From assembly GCA_025345505.1 (NCBI GenBank), contig JANVCC010000040.1:12864023-12928022 (forward strand): a stretch of 64,000 bases of DNA, read 5' to 3'. Source of the DNA: Todiramphus chloris collaris (Eukaryota; Chordata; Aves; Coraciiformes; Alcedinidae). The position numbers and the translations under genes were made by a program. Within the stretch, counting starts at the first letter, position 1. Each line of letters begins with the position of its first letter. The notes under the pieces were generated by a model, which searched no databases, had not been told where the DNA came from, and saw only the letters and a list, made by a program, of their open reading frames with translations. Positions 26,514 to 37,230 of this stretch are shown piece by piece.

Positions 26514-29500
26514 GGGGTTTTTCAGGGACTATATGACTTGTTCAGTGCAATCCTAGCCTTCAAAGCATTTGCTTTAACACTATCAACACTGTTGGCTCTT
26601 TTGACTGAGCAAGGAGTAAATACCAGCAATTGCAGGACACATAACTGACTATTTCTCTCCAAACACACTGAAAGTTCAGGTATATCACTAACCAAATCTT
26701 ACTATAAGGGACAATGTAATAATAGTACACTACCTTATATGCATATTTTTATTAACCAATATCAACAACCAAACTACTCCATCCACTATGAAATATTCAT
26801 CTTTCATACATATTGTATTTGAGGAATAGTGCAGGGTGAATAGATCCGTGTCTGTATTTGAAATGAGAAACCTTCTGGGCTTTAATACCTATTACACACC
26901 AATATCTACACCCTAAAATAACAGAACAACACTCGGATGTGCGAGGAGACACATCTGTGCTGTCATGAATGCTTTTCAGACTTCTCTTCTGCTCAAGGCT
27001 AAACTGGTATCAGACATGCCAAAAAATTCTTCATGGGATGTGAGTAGAGGTCAAACTGTAAATTGTCTCCCTTTTTCTTTTTTTTTAATTAAAGAAGAAA
27101 GAGAGGAGAATAACCATATTAAGGTTCCTGCACTGCTTTTAAACCTTTTTGGATGTCATAATTGCTTTCCACAAAGTACCATATCACTGTCAGTAAGAAA
27201 AAGCAGGATGGAGGAAGAGTATCCCTGTAGTGTCATCAGGACATCAAAAATGTCAGTAAAGAATATGAAAGAAAGGAAAATAATGTTTGTTTATGTAATA
27301 ATTATGTAACAGTGTCCAGTTTCTAAAAGTGACCACTTCAGGTCAGAGCATGTATTAATAAAAGAAGTACAGTAAGGCCCCTTAATTACCTAGTCAGTGT
27401 ACATATAAGTTTGTCTCAAAATAGTATATCCTTTCACCATTCATAATCAGAAAGATTCTGAGCCTGCTTTCCTAACAAACTCTGAATATAAGAGAAACAC
27501 TGTCTTCTGAAGAGTGGATCACTCCACGTACAAGATGCTGGTCCTTCAAAGTACTAAACCAGACACTGAACCCCAGAAAACCCCTAGAAATCTATGTGCT
27601 GGTAGTGTTGGCTTCATGCTCACAAGCCACCAATTTGACATTCAGGACATTGCTCATTTCCCCTAACTCTGTGTTCAACGAGGTGCTAAACATGAAACCA
27701 CTATGAACGTATCTAGTGGATGAGTATAAAGCTCACAAATACTTTCATGTACCATGTATGCTTGAACAGTGTTCCAGTGATTAATTAATGTGAATTGGTT
27801 CATAAAGACATTCTGTAATTCAAAACCTAATTTCAAGGCATTGGTAGCTTGACAAGTTGTCTCTCACAAAACCAGAGATCCTTTTCTGAAATGGCTTTGA
27901 ATAGTTGACATGAATCTTATCCCAACAGCATCAAAGCAATTTACACATGAAAGTGTACAACGGCAAGAAAGAGGACTTCAAAAACTAGGATGGAACAAAA
28001 TACAAATCTTTCATTTCTAATTGGAGAACTCATTTCTTTATATTTGCTTTAAGAGAATGAATTATTTAAAGACAAACAACATGCCTGCTAAACTCTACAA
28101 AATTCCTACCAGCTGATAATTTTTAGGCATTTTTTATACCTTATTAAAAAGAAGAGTGAGAGATTGTCCCTGTTTTTACTGTTCTGATTATTTGAGAGAT
28201 ACTTGTATATCACGGCAGAGCTAGCTATGTAACCCCAAGAGAGTCTAAAGTCTATTCAAAGTGTGAATTGTTAAGAACAATCTTCTTATTTATAAAGCAC
28301 TTCAAACTATGGCTTTGTGACTCAATTCCCTTTTTCCCCCCCACCACATTCTAAGTCGCCAGACAATTGGGTTCCTAGTTAAGCTACCTGGGGAAAAGAA
28401 CATCAGGAAATACCTGTTCCTGGTGTATATTATTTCTCTGTTTGTGATACATTTAGTAATGAGAAAGATAAATACCGGAGGAATATGATTATTTTTGTAA
28501 TTTAACTCGCATTTTTCTAAACCCACTAATAACCAGGATAATGTAGATCTAATAAAAGAGATGTGCTACTTAGCCTAAAAAATCAAAGGCTGTAAAAGCC
28601 TTTTAATACAAGATTTAATCAGACATGTTCAATATAAACATCTGCCAACTGAATCTTACCATTCTTATTCATATTTCCTTTTCGTCCACTTAGCATCCCT
28701 GGATGCAACAGTGCAGAGAATGAATCAGCACAAACAGACTCCGTTTTGGCAAATGTGTTCTGTGACACTTGCTCTAAACCCAAGACTTCAGCATAGTTTG
28801 CAGTAAAAAGTAAAAACCAACACAAGCAAATAATCCTAACCCCAAAGGACAAACTAGTTCTCTCAAAAAGAAACCGATGACACCACCACCACTAATTAGC
28901 AATGGCACTCAACAAAAAGACTAGAACTCTTCTACCGAGCAAATGCAAATCCTATACCAGAAGTAATCTGCCAGATTTTCATCCTGTTTAACTTACACAT
29001 CTGTGGATGCCTCCAAGCCAAAATGCAAGTTTGGTGGCTCAGATTGAGGCAAGACCAGGACATCGTAAGGTGAAGTACAAGTAGAGATAATCTCAACTCT
29101 CACCTTATGAAAGTTGGCTTATAGAGGTCAAACTGGAACCATACAAAGTATTTCTCTCCTAGATACACTCTATTGTGAAAGCAGTAGCAAGCACAGTTCA
29201 ACAATCTCTTGGTGAAAGGAGCACAGCACACCAACCAAATGTTTAGATGTTTACTTTCCAGTTGAATGCACTGGTTTGCAGTTCAAGGCCCTACGACACC
29301 TGCTCTGCACAATGGTCATACCAAACCTGCTGTTTTCATACACCCTGGGGGAGGGCTCCATAATGCCACCACAAAACCCAAACCACACACACAAACTCCA
29401 GCTCTAGGGAGAATCCCCACTCATGTCTTTCCTTTTGGGAGTCTGATTAATTCAAGTTATTAGGTGGTCTTCTAAAACAAGTTATTTAACAGTATAAACA

Positions 29501-29730
29501 CAGTATAAACAAGAGCGTTTCATCAACAGCACACGTTTCTCAACTCCAAGCCTCCTATTCCCCAATGACATATTACGCAGGTCTAACACCTCTTCAGACA
29601 TTCTAGCAGGGTTTTTTTGCCAGAATGAACAATACTGCAAAAGCAATTCATTTCCTAAAAAAAGATAACTTCATTTTCTGAGCACCTAGTCCCATAGCTG
29701 TGAGAAACAGAAGATGAAAACATAATGATG

Positions 29731-30330
29731 AAGACCAAAGGCCCACGTAGCCCAGTATCCTGGTCACTAGTGATTGCATAAGAAAACAAAGAGTAGGATA
29801 AAGAGGTTCCACCATTTACATGTTTTTCAAGCAGGACTTCCTGAGATGGATGGGCTTTTGTCTGTACAGTTGTCAGTGGATTTCTCTCTCATGTCTCTAT
29901 CCCAGGCTCCTTAAGATACCACTAAAATTTTAGCAAGTGCGATATCCTTTGGCAATGATTCCTTTAAGTCCTGTATCCATCTGTCCTTTCTTCTTAGCCA
30001 GTTCTCTAGCTACTCTATTGTAATAGCTTTCTTCATAGAACATCACAGAATTTTATTTCCTGTTTTCCAAACTGAAGAGTATCAACTGAATCACTCAACG
30101 TTTGTATGGAATCTCTTCCAGACAACACTTTACTCCTTCTTTGTACCGGCCAAGTTTTTCAACTTCAGTACCTACTTTCTGAGTTTGGGGGGGCTAAACC
30201 TGAATGCAGGACTCAAGATATATGCAAGTCCTGGATTATTCAGACATATTAATGCTGTTTATCCTTTATTCCTTCCACAATAGCCAGCCACCGCTTAATT
30301 TGATTGCTTTTACTGCTAGTCAGCTGTGCT
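29731..30330 (-). mobile_element. Ancient CR1-type LINE fragment
   Basis: In reverse orientation this matches the pattern of old reptile/bird CR1 elements. At the left is the GTAGCCCAGTATCCTGG-like block near the element's 3' end. Then come, in consensus order, a 'CCAAACTGAAGAGT' block, a 'CTTCTTTGTACC' block and a 'TGCAGGACTCAAGATAT' block. Last is a block ending in 'TTGATTGCTTTTACTGCTAGTCAGC', corresponding to 'GCTTTTTTGACTGCTGCTGCACA'. The reading frame of the reverse-transcriptase C-terminus is destroyed. It is much more diverged than the CR1 copies at 46-48 kb. Its right end runs straight into an LTR fragment. Confidence 0.7.
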
Positions 30331-30580
30331 GCTTTCAGCTGGGGTATAGTTCACTTTGCCCCCAGTAGCTCCTTTGGCACTATGTTTTGGATGTGTGCTA
30401 CAAACAGCCCTGCTCACCCCAGAACAGTTTAGCTAGAGCTGAGCAGTGCTCACACAGACTCAAGGCCTTTCCTGTTCCCACCCTGCCCCCCAAGGCAACA
30501 GGCTGGGGGTGCACGAGAAGTCACGTAGGGACAGAGTTGGGACAGCCAACCCCAGCTGACCCCAAGGATACCCCAGACCA
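30331..30580 (+). mobile_element. Degraded avian ERV LTR fragment
   Basis: The order of blocks matches a common avian endogenous-retrovirus LTR. First is TTTCAGCTGGGGTATAGTT, then a CAGTAGCTCCTTTGGCACT block and the TGTTTTGGATGTG block. These are followed by a 'CTCAAGGCCTTTCC' block, a GGCTGGGGGTGCACGAGAAG block and a final 'CAGCTGACCCCAAGGATACCCCA' block. It is richer in G and C than its flanks. No internal retroviral region, primer-binding site or second LTR is seen, so it is a solo or truncated LTR. The expected promoter end, with a TATA-type box after the last block, is missing or unrecognisable. The exact ERV family (ERVL-like or ERVK-like) is not resolved. Confidence 0.7.
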
Positions 30581-30927
30581 CTGCAAAAGACAAAGGCTGG
30601 GTACACGACATATGTGGCTTTTCTAGGAGCAGGCCAACCCAAATGATGTATGGCTACCTAAAAAGGTTACCCAGTTGTTTCACAGTTACTCTGGTCTCTA
30701 GAAACATAGATGGAACTGGTACATAAGTAGAAGACAGCAAAATGTTATACTTCATATCTATTTCAACATTGCAACCATTAGTAATTTCTGTTACTATATG
30801 CATAATGCTTTCACCAAAGAAACCAAGAATATAATTTACAGTTAACAGACTCCTGCTTTAAACATACAATTAGAACACCACGTGGTAAGGACTCAGATAT
30901 TAGTTTCAAATTCATTTTAGGACTACT

Positions 30928-30969
30928 AAATGCAATTAATTCATTAAAATGCAATTATGAAATGCAAAT
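30928..30969. promoter_or_regulatory. Cluster of octamer/homeodomain-like motifs
   Basis: The word AAATGCAATTA occurs at 30928 and again at 30947, followed by AAATGCAAAT at 30960. The last contains a perfect POU octamer, ATGCAAAT, at 30962-30969. Three related words in 42 bases could mark a transcription-factor-binding element. They could equally be a local duplication in AT-rich DNA. No conservation data are available. Confidence 0.25.
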
Positions 30970-31938
30970 TCAGAGATAGTAAAATGCTCTTCTTGTTAGT
31001 TCATTTCCATGTTAAAATAAAAATCTTAACCTGTGTATTATGCATATCTTTTTTTCACAAATACTAAAAATCCTTATTTAAAAAAAAAATTCCAAAAAAG
31101 TCTGAAGACAGTGAATAATTTCTTCCTGCCCATTTCAACCTAACTCCTTGTCTTTCACTTTCATTTATAATACCTACAATTGCTCAAAGTTTTCCAGTGT
31201 TCCTAAAAAGGCTCTTGGGGGTAGGGAGGAGTGTAAATGTGTTTGTGTGGAAAAAAAGCACTGTAAGTTATTGATGCACAAATCTACCACAGCTTCTATT
31301 TTTCACATATAACTTCAATACATATATGTAAGTTCAACATATTTAATTCATCAGCATACTCACATATTACACCTCAGAAATTGCTCATCAATGCACAATC
31401 TCAGGTAACTGGTGTTCAGAGAGACAGCTAACTTCTCTTACACCTTCAAACACAGCCAGTAGACATACATGGATCAAAGAGTGCATAATTAACTCTGTGC
31501 CCAGTGGAGAAAACTATTAGGCCATGGCCTTTTCTGGAACGGTTACAGCCGTTGCCCACAAAGCATTACTCACAGACTAATGGCCAAAGACCCCATGGCA
31601 ACACGGAAACCAAACACTCACCCCAGGCTCCAGCAGCATCTTCCCATCAGATACCACGGGAGTTTCTGACTGCTTAGACCTGCAAGGAAAAAGACCATTA
31701 GAAATGGGAAAGCTCAGAGCTGCGAAAGCCCCCGGCTTTCACCACATACAGGTTGAGAAGTGGATGCATCACTACCAGCAGGCTCAGCCCCAGTGGCAGA
31801 TTACAAACCCACCCCTCACGCAGTACACCTGGGGAAGGCACCAAAACCTGAACAATCAGCTGGCTCCTTTCAGAGTGCCCACAATGAACAAATCCTTTCC
31901 AGCTGGCATCAGTAAACTTTTGGGGTGGAGACAGGACT

Positions 31939-31968
31939 CTTTTTTTTGGTTTTTTTGTTTTTTTTTTT
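31939..31968. repeat. T-rich tract
   Basis: Three T runs interrupted by GG and G. Low-complexity sequence. Confidence 0.8.
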
Positions 31969-32738
31969 AATGATGCCAACCATATCTTCTACTTTATTTC
32001 TTACCTATTGATGTATATTAGTAGTATTAACAGTCTGATAAGTTTTCTTTCTGGTGCAAATATAACATCAGATGGTATCATCCTAAATACTTCAATTTCA
32101 TTAGCAAACCATGCATCAGATTATAATTTTTTAAGTATGATGCTAATAGCATCTTTCAGCATCCTTCTACTGCATAGTTCACTCCAAACAGGCAATCTCA
32201 GAAATATTGTTTCAGGGGATAGTTCAAACCAAATACTAATTAAAAATTCAGTTATTCAGACTGAAACTCACTAAAAGGAACCAAAACCAAATATAAAAAG
32301 AGACATTTCCATGACAAGTTCAGACAAGTTTTGCTGATTAGACTCATTTACCAACTAGAGATAGTTCCAATAAATACACAAGTACTTACTTGGACCTTCA
32401 TTTAAGTGGATATAAACTGCAAAGAAGTCTACAGATTTACCTCTGCTTAATCAGATGTCAGTGTGGCCTCCTGCCTCTGTTTTTGCCTGTGTTTCAGAAC
32501 TAGGCAGTGACACCTATTGTGAACAGGATACTAAATCTAAATGGTCATATGAATGTAAAAAAAGGCCTTTGCTAGAAATACCGAAGAGGACATAGAGAGC
32601 ATGTGGCTGTAACTCTGTATTTAGTACTGAGAAGCTGGCAGTGTTTTGTAATTCAGGTAGAAGTTTGGAGAACGTGCAGTGCATTAACACTTTTCAGATT
32701 TGCACATCCTTTAAGAACCCCATATCCCCCTCCAAAGA

Positions 32739-32786
32739 ATAAAACAAAAAACCAAACACCCCCACAAAAAAAAAAAAAACAAAAAA
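32739..32786. repeat. A-rich tract with C run
   Basis: A-rich low-complexity sequence with CCCCCAC and a run of 13 or more A residues. It sits about 100 bases from a similar tract at 32.88 kb. Confidence 0.8.
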
Positions 32787-32873
32787 CTCATAACAGAAGA
32801 AAAAGTAAATCAAGTTCTTGAATAAAGTAACAGTGATGAGGAAATTAAAGTAAAACAGTATTTCCTCTCTGTT

Positions 32874-32931
32874 AAAAAACCAAACAAACAAAACCCCCCC
32901 CCCCCAAAAAAAAAAAAACAACAAAAAAACA
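32874..32931. repeat. (AAAC)n followed by C12A13
   Basis: AAAC units lead into 12 C residues at 32894-32905, directly followed by 13 A residues at 32906-32918, then more A-rich sequence. Adjacent homopolymers like this are prone to sequencing length errors. Confidence 0.85.
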
Positions 32932-34242
32932 ACCCCAACACAGGAACAATTCTAACATAACCATAAATCTGCTTCTGGCTGGCAGTTAAAATCCTATGAC
33001 CTTCTTTTTTATTTCAGTCATAAGCTTTCATCTTCTTGTAGCAACATGGCACAAGCTATGGGTACCAGCTTATTAAAGTTCAAGTCATTGTTAAAAGCAA
33101 ATGCCTACTGAGCACAAGCCGATGCCAAGTAAAACCTCTTTACATTGTTTACAAAGAGTACCTGTACCTGGCCAAAAAAAGAAGGCTGGAAATAAAACTG
33201 ACTCCTAGTTTATTTTCAAATGTTTCAACTCTCTTTTCTATGAAGCAATTAGTTTTGCAAACGGTTTCAGAGGTGCTACAGCTGCATTCTCTCACATCAG
33301 TGGAGTTCCACAGTTCCAGGCGTGCAGAGATGGCAGTAGAAATTGCCTTCTAGTGTCTGAAGTTATTCCTAGCTACAAACAAAGCCATGGGGAGATTTAT
33401 CCCCTTGTCAATTGTCAACGTATCTGTCCTGCATTTGGGAATAGAAATCCATTAGGTTATGGCTATTGTGGATTCCTTTTGTAATAGGAATGTTTAAGAG
33501 GCATTCTCATGCCACGATGAAATAGCCCTTCTTTGGCTTACTTCAAGAGAACCCTTTTGTGCACTCCTTTTGTGCCAATAAAATTTCTGGCAAATTTTAA
33601 CTCTGTAATTCCTTGTTAATAAGGAGGAAATTCTTGTACTTTCAGCACAAGACAAACTTAAGAGTTCAGAGCTCATTTTGAACCTTCCCAACATCCTGGT
33701 ATGTGGTCAAGAGGAAGCAATTTAATTTGTGTCTTCTTTGAAGAGCATTTCAGTTTTAATCAGTTGAATTTGAGGTCAGTGTCCAAACTCTCCTTGGTAT
33801 CATGCTCTGGTCTGCGCTGCAGAGAATTTGCAGAGTGTGTGGAAACTGAGGCAGACAATCAGTGCTGGGAGGTACCTGCAGTGGTGCTGTCAGATGTTCA
33901 ATGCACAGAACCAGACTGGTATGAAGTAAACCCTCCAGCAGAATTATTGGTCTGAATGTTGAGTCCTTGGCATCAAATATGCTCATACTGATAATAAGGC
34001 AAATTTCAACTGTCCAGTAAAGATAAAAGATTGTGATTTGGGTGAATCATTGTGTGTTACAATGAATGACAGTAAATAATAACGATGCAAACTTTGCAAA
34101 CAGACATCAGATGTAAAGAATCTGCATAAAGTCGTCAGCTAACAAGCTGATACACCTACCAAACTAAACTGCAAAGACTACTCAGAAATGATTTGTGAAA
34201 ATAAATTCATGTGATTTGCCATTGATTACTCTTCTCACACAC

Positions 34243-34492
34243 TGGTCTCAAACTAGAACACAGGAAGTCCCACCTCAATGTGAAGAAAAACTTTGTAACT
34301 GTGAGAGTGAGGGAGCCTGGAACAGGCTGCCCAGAGAGGTTGTGGAGTCTCCATCTCTGGAGACTTTCAAAATAGATCTGTTCCTGTGTGGGCTGCCCTG
34401 AGTGACCCTGCTCTGGCAGAGAGGTTGGACTTGATCATCTCCAGAGGTCCCTTCCAACCCCTGCCATTCTATGATTGTATGATTTCATGATT
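34243..34492 (+). mobile_element. CR1 LINE, 3' end
   Basis: A 5'-truncated CR1 of about 250 bases in forward orientation. It carries the conserved blocks CACCTCAATGTGAAGAAAAA, GAGCCTGGAACAGGCTGCCC, AGAGAGGTTGTGGAGTCTCC, CCTGCTCTGGCAGAG and the GGTTGGACTTGATCATCTCC block. It ends in degenerate ATTCTATGATT-type units. The retained segment covers the end of ORF2 (the region coding for a '...LPREVVESPSLE...' C-terminus in the family) and the 3' UTR. Moderate decay. No functional product is expected. Confidence 0.95.
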
Positions 34493-37171
34493 CTCCATTT
34501 GCCCACTCCCCTATAGATTTCTAAACCAGGTTAACCACCTTCTGCCAAATCTGTGTTAATATTGGAAAGTAATATTTCTGAAATAAAATTCAAAATTATT
34601 TTGTAACTCATAAGTCATTTAACAGGCTTTAGTCTTGCTGTGGCATGATATATACACATCAATATCCTTTCTGTGCAACCTCACAAGATGATCAACTCAT
34701 TCAACATCACAAACAGCTGGAAATCATGGAAGAAAGCCAAAGAAGAGAAGTGAAGAATCACACAAACACTGGAGAGCTAGGAAATTGCCATTGACAGTAA
34801 GAAAAGGTGAAAATGACAACAGAAGAGAACTCAAAGAACATCAGGAACAACGAGAAAGGGCTGTATTGTTCCTGGGATTTTCCTGCTGCCTCCAGTTATG
34901 CCATGGGTCAAACCTTAGTAGAGTATGGATTAGTAAAATGGGAAATGAATGAGAAGACAAATGTATATCTTTGAAGATGTTTAGTTAAAAACACATATTA
35001 AATGCATCTGTGGAATCTGTAGACTGGCAGCACTCTCTTCTGAAGAAAACATGTAAAAAGAATTCAAAACTTCCACAAAGATGGACATCAGGGAAACACA
35101 CTGTTTTGTCAGTAAAATGGACTATATCGTGCATATATATCCTGTCCAGGTGATTGGAAACTGGGAAGAGAATCCCTCTCCTACAATGGATGTATTTTGA
35201 GTGATTGTATACTTACACCATAAATGCTCTAACAGAAAATAAAAAAGAACAAGGATTCTAGACCATAGAAAAAAAAGTTCCATGTACTTCAACTCTTCTT
35301 TTGAGCTTTAATATTAACTTCAAAAAGCACTTTATGCTCAGGTACTTCAGATTTATCACATAAACCAAGAATCTCTCAATGAAATCTACTTGTCCAAAAA
35401 AATAACAGCAGTGATTGCTGTTTGCCTATGCCAGCGACAGTCCCAATGGCTCTGCACTTCCTCAGTGTATTCCAGAGGAACCTGTATGTATTCACAGCTC
35501 ATTTCTGAAATGGCACTACAGCTTTATGAGTCCGCAGCATCACTGCAATAACAATAGTTTTGCAAAAGCCTCTGAAATGCAGATTATTAACCATTAATAG
35601 AAATATGAAAGAGAAGCTTCAAAAATGCATATTCCAGCCATAACCCACCATATATCCCATCAGTACGGGTTACCTTTCTTTCCTCTTATGGAAATATTTT
35701 GAAGAAAACAACTGACCAAAGAACTAATGTCTCATCTGTGCAAGGTGTTACGACTGCGGGTGTAACATCTTGTGAGGTGCCACCTTTCAAATGTGTAAAA
35801 TGGTCACGGGGGATGGAGATGCGATGCGTGTGTCTCAATGTACAGGTCAGAGAACTCTGGGCAATGAGCTCCCACTGATGAAGCGTTATTAAGGTGACAA
35901 AGTTCCGGTGATTTTAAGAGTATTGCAGCACAGATCACAGGGAAAAGTGAATCCCAACAAGAGGGATACTCTGGCCAGCTGACACTTGTAATTGTTACTC
36001 AGGAAAATGAACAGACCTGTCTGCCTAACAGTTTCCTGGGCTTCTCTCTGTGCTCAGCCTCTCCAGCCACCTTTACTAAGTAGCTCATTGTTGAATCCTG
36101 GCAGTATGTTACCAGGTGAGTAGGTTGGCTCAGCAACTCCCAGGTGGCAAGGGGAGAACAGGTAACTTCATAAACAAGGTTATTTTTCCCATATAAGGAT
36201 TTTGAATGTGATTAATTCTACCTGCAAGCCAGAACTGAAGTGATGAAAATAGATCCTAAGACACAGATTAATTTGTTTCCATTACAATTTTTATTTTCCC
36301 TTCTAGAGGTCATTTCCTGACTACATAACTAATGAGAAAGGATATATTCCTTGAGTCATCTGGGATCTGCCACAGCACATCTGACCAAAGGTGTAGCTAC
36401 TGAACTGTGACAGTCCAGACAGATGAGGAGCTGCAGCTGCAGCTCATATCATCATATCAAAGCTTGTGTGGCAGTTCATATTTGCCAATATATCCTTCAG
36501 GCTAAAAAGATGTGATTTCCTCCCTGGTGATTTCACAAGTAACTTTCATCAACAGTTTGTTGTAAATTTGGCATGGCAAGGGTTTGCAAGAACATACTTG
36601 ACAAGACACACAGTTTTCTTTTATGAGACTGTATCTGTTTTAGTCTTCTCTGGATGATAGTATGAACCCTAAGTAAGTATTTCTGAGTTTATTCCTCCAG
36701 GACTCCGGGAAGAATAAAAAGGAAAAGAGGGCATGCATCTCTGACTTGTTAATGTACACATCTATGATACTCTGCTCCCTTCAGCTGGTTTTGAGTACTT
36801 AGCCTCTTAAAAATACATGCATTTAAAATGAAACAAAACACAGCAAGGCTAGAACTTACTATTCTGCTGTGTCATATAAATATTGAATTAAATGCTGCAA
36901 CTGAGATATGACACTATCTTTCATCTGCAGCATTCCCAACATTTGTAACTTGACACTTGGCTGTTTTAAAGTCTATTTTATATAAAAAGAAGTGGTAGTT
37001 TAAAATGGTTACTCTAAGCTAATTGCTTCCTGCCATACTTTAAAATCATCTCTCTTCAGATTAACCCTCCCCACCCATTTTGTTCTCCTATTTTTCTGCA
37101 AAATTTTTTCATCTGCTTTAATAGATTTTCCTAAAGATGTTGACGCTGTAATGTCTTCTTTCAAGTCTTCT

Positions 37172-37230
37172 GGTTTGGTTTTTTTGTTGTGTGGGGGTTT
37201 TTTTGGTTGGTTTTGTTGTTGTTGGGTTTT
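37172..37230. repeat. G/T-rich low-complexity tract
   Basis: About 60 bases of G and T only, apart from one or two positions, with runs of T separated by G runs of one to five. Low complexity. G runs are too unequal for a clear four-stranded G-quadruplex motif. Confidence 0.75.

Larger units (their letters stand above)
8597..29730. other. Long unique non-coding stretch
   Basis: About 21 kb without a recognisable gene or well-preserved transposon. The longest open frame with an ATG runs from 14398 to 14805 on the plus strand (136 codons, basic cluster near its start, no known domain) and fits chance. An open frame on the minus strand at 28619-28852 begins with a hydrophobic stretch and ends near a GTAAGA donor-like site, but it has no ATG at its start. 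Simple repeats lie at 9941-10040, 22584-22604, 24018-24041 and 26499-26513. The sequence at 24120-24185 is a possible MIR scrap. The AT-rich region around 15880-16230 could be a conserved non-coding element, which I cannot test without alignment. Confidence 0.55.
30581..34242. other. Unique AT-rich sequence with homopolymer tracts
   Basis: No gene or preserved transposon is recognised. The segment includes a cluster of AATGCAAT-like motifs near 30.93-30.97 kb, T-rich and A-rich tracts at 31.94, 32.74 and 32.88 kb, and otherwise unique sequence. Open frames over the homopolymer tracts give poly-Phe or poly-Lys translations and are artefacts of composition. Confidence 0.55.

Noticed and set aside
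28619-28852. Minus-strand frame with a signal-peptide-like start and a GTAAGA donor-like site near its end, resembling a first coding exon
   Set aside because: The first codon is TTG, not ATG, the open frame continues upstream to a stop without an ATG, no polypyrimidine acceptor is seen, and no protein family is recognised.
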